Assembly (NCBI GenBank): GCA_011524785.1
Contig: WTJQ01000083.1
Location: 1 to 5,129 of the forward strand
Length of the DNA stretch: 5,129 bases
Direction: 5' to 3'
DNA from: Planctomycetota bacterium
GTDB taxonomy: Bacteria > Planctomycetota > UBA1135 > GCA-002686595
Shown: piece by piece, positions 4,963 through 5,129 of the stretch
Numbering within the stretch: the first letter of the stretch is position 1
Layout of the letters: each line of letters starts with the position of its first letter
Notes under the pieces: model-generated
Databases searched by the model: none
What the model saw: only the letters and a program-made list of their open reading frames with translations
What the model was told of the DNA's origin: nothing
Program-made: the position numbers and the translations under genes

Positions 4963-5129
4963 GCGATCCCCGGATTCCCGGCGGCCTGCTCGAGCACCAC
5001 GGCCGCGGCCCTGGCGGCGGCTCCGGGCGGACCGAGGCGCTGGAATGCGCGCTCGAGGCCCCGCCGCACCTGGGCCCGCGCGTCCTCGTCCTGGTCCAGG
5101 CGCCGGGCAGCCTCCGAGAAGGCCTCGGG
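4959..5129 (-). CDS. C-terminal end of a probable lipid-A-disaccharide synthase (LpxB-like), cut by window edge
   Basis: The last 56 codons of a leftward gene enter from the right edge and end at TGA (4959-4961). The peptide is helical and Ala/Arg-rich: PEAFSEAARRLDQDEDARAQ, then VRRGLERAFQRLGPPGAAAR and AAAVVLEQAAGNPGIA. The pattern 'LLDDxxxRxxxxxxLxxxxxxLGxxGAxxRAAxxVL' is what I associate with the extreme C-terminus of LpxB, the GT19 enzyme that joins UDP-diacylglucosamine and lipid X in lipid A synthesis. Other GT-B glycosyltransferases such as MurG or WaaA have a similar C-terminal helix, so the call is tentative. Its stop overlaps the sigma-factor GTG (GTGA), so the two genes are probably co-translated. 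If the LpxB reading holds, the operon is tied to outer-membrane synthesis. Confidence 0.48.
   Translation of the reverse strand, partial: PEAFSEAARRLDQDEDARAQVRRGLERAFQRLGPPGAAARAAAVVLEQAAGNPGIA

Overview
The window is very GC-rich, tightly packed bacterial chromosome. It carries seven protein genes (two cut by the window edges) and two non-coding stretches. Three things suggest a Gram-negative, probably Planctomycetota, genome: a secreted squalene-cyclase-type repeat protein, an ECF sigma/anti-sigma pair of the short 'YADGEL' type, and a lipoprotein with a sulfatase-type domain. Myxococcota or another high-GC lineage cannot be excluded from sequence alone. No mobile element, phage gene, CRISPR array, tRNA or rRNA was seen.

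Left part (1-1095). A leftward gene running off the left edge encodes the N-terminus of an exported prenyltransferase/squalene-oxidase-repeat protein. A 144-bp divergent region rich in inverted repeats (283-426) separates it from a rightward flavoenzyme gene (427-1095). That enzyme closely resembles iodotyrosine deiodinase and keeps the Glu/Tyr/Lys triad that recognises the halotyrosine zwitterion.

Middle (1096-1473). This is a 378-bp non-coding stretch between convergent genes. It holds several hairpins that could end transcription from either side, and a degenerate tandem array of three 32-bp units, each of which can fold on itself.

Right part (1474-5129), all leftward. This looks like one operon, read from the right edge: the C-terminal end of a probable lipid-A-disaccharide synthase (LpxB-like), an ECF sigma factor, a two-helix membrane anti-sigma factor, a YbjQ/UPF0145 protein, and a 687-residue lipoprotein with a sulfatase/alkaline-phosphatase-like domain. 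The first four are chained by three successive 4-bp stop/start overlaps (GTGA, ATGA, GTGA); the lipoprotein follows after 29 bp. The sigma factor is presumably held at the membrane by the anti-sigma factor.

The most unusual gene is the lipoprotein. Its fold motifs are recognisable, but the usual Asp-His metal ligands are replaced by Val-Arg and the nucleophile loop is altered, so it looks like a pseudoenzyme. It also ends in a CxCxxC motif. A working hypothesis is an envelope-linked regulatory cassette in which the degenerate lipoprotein binds or senses something rather than hydrolysing it; this is inference.
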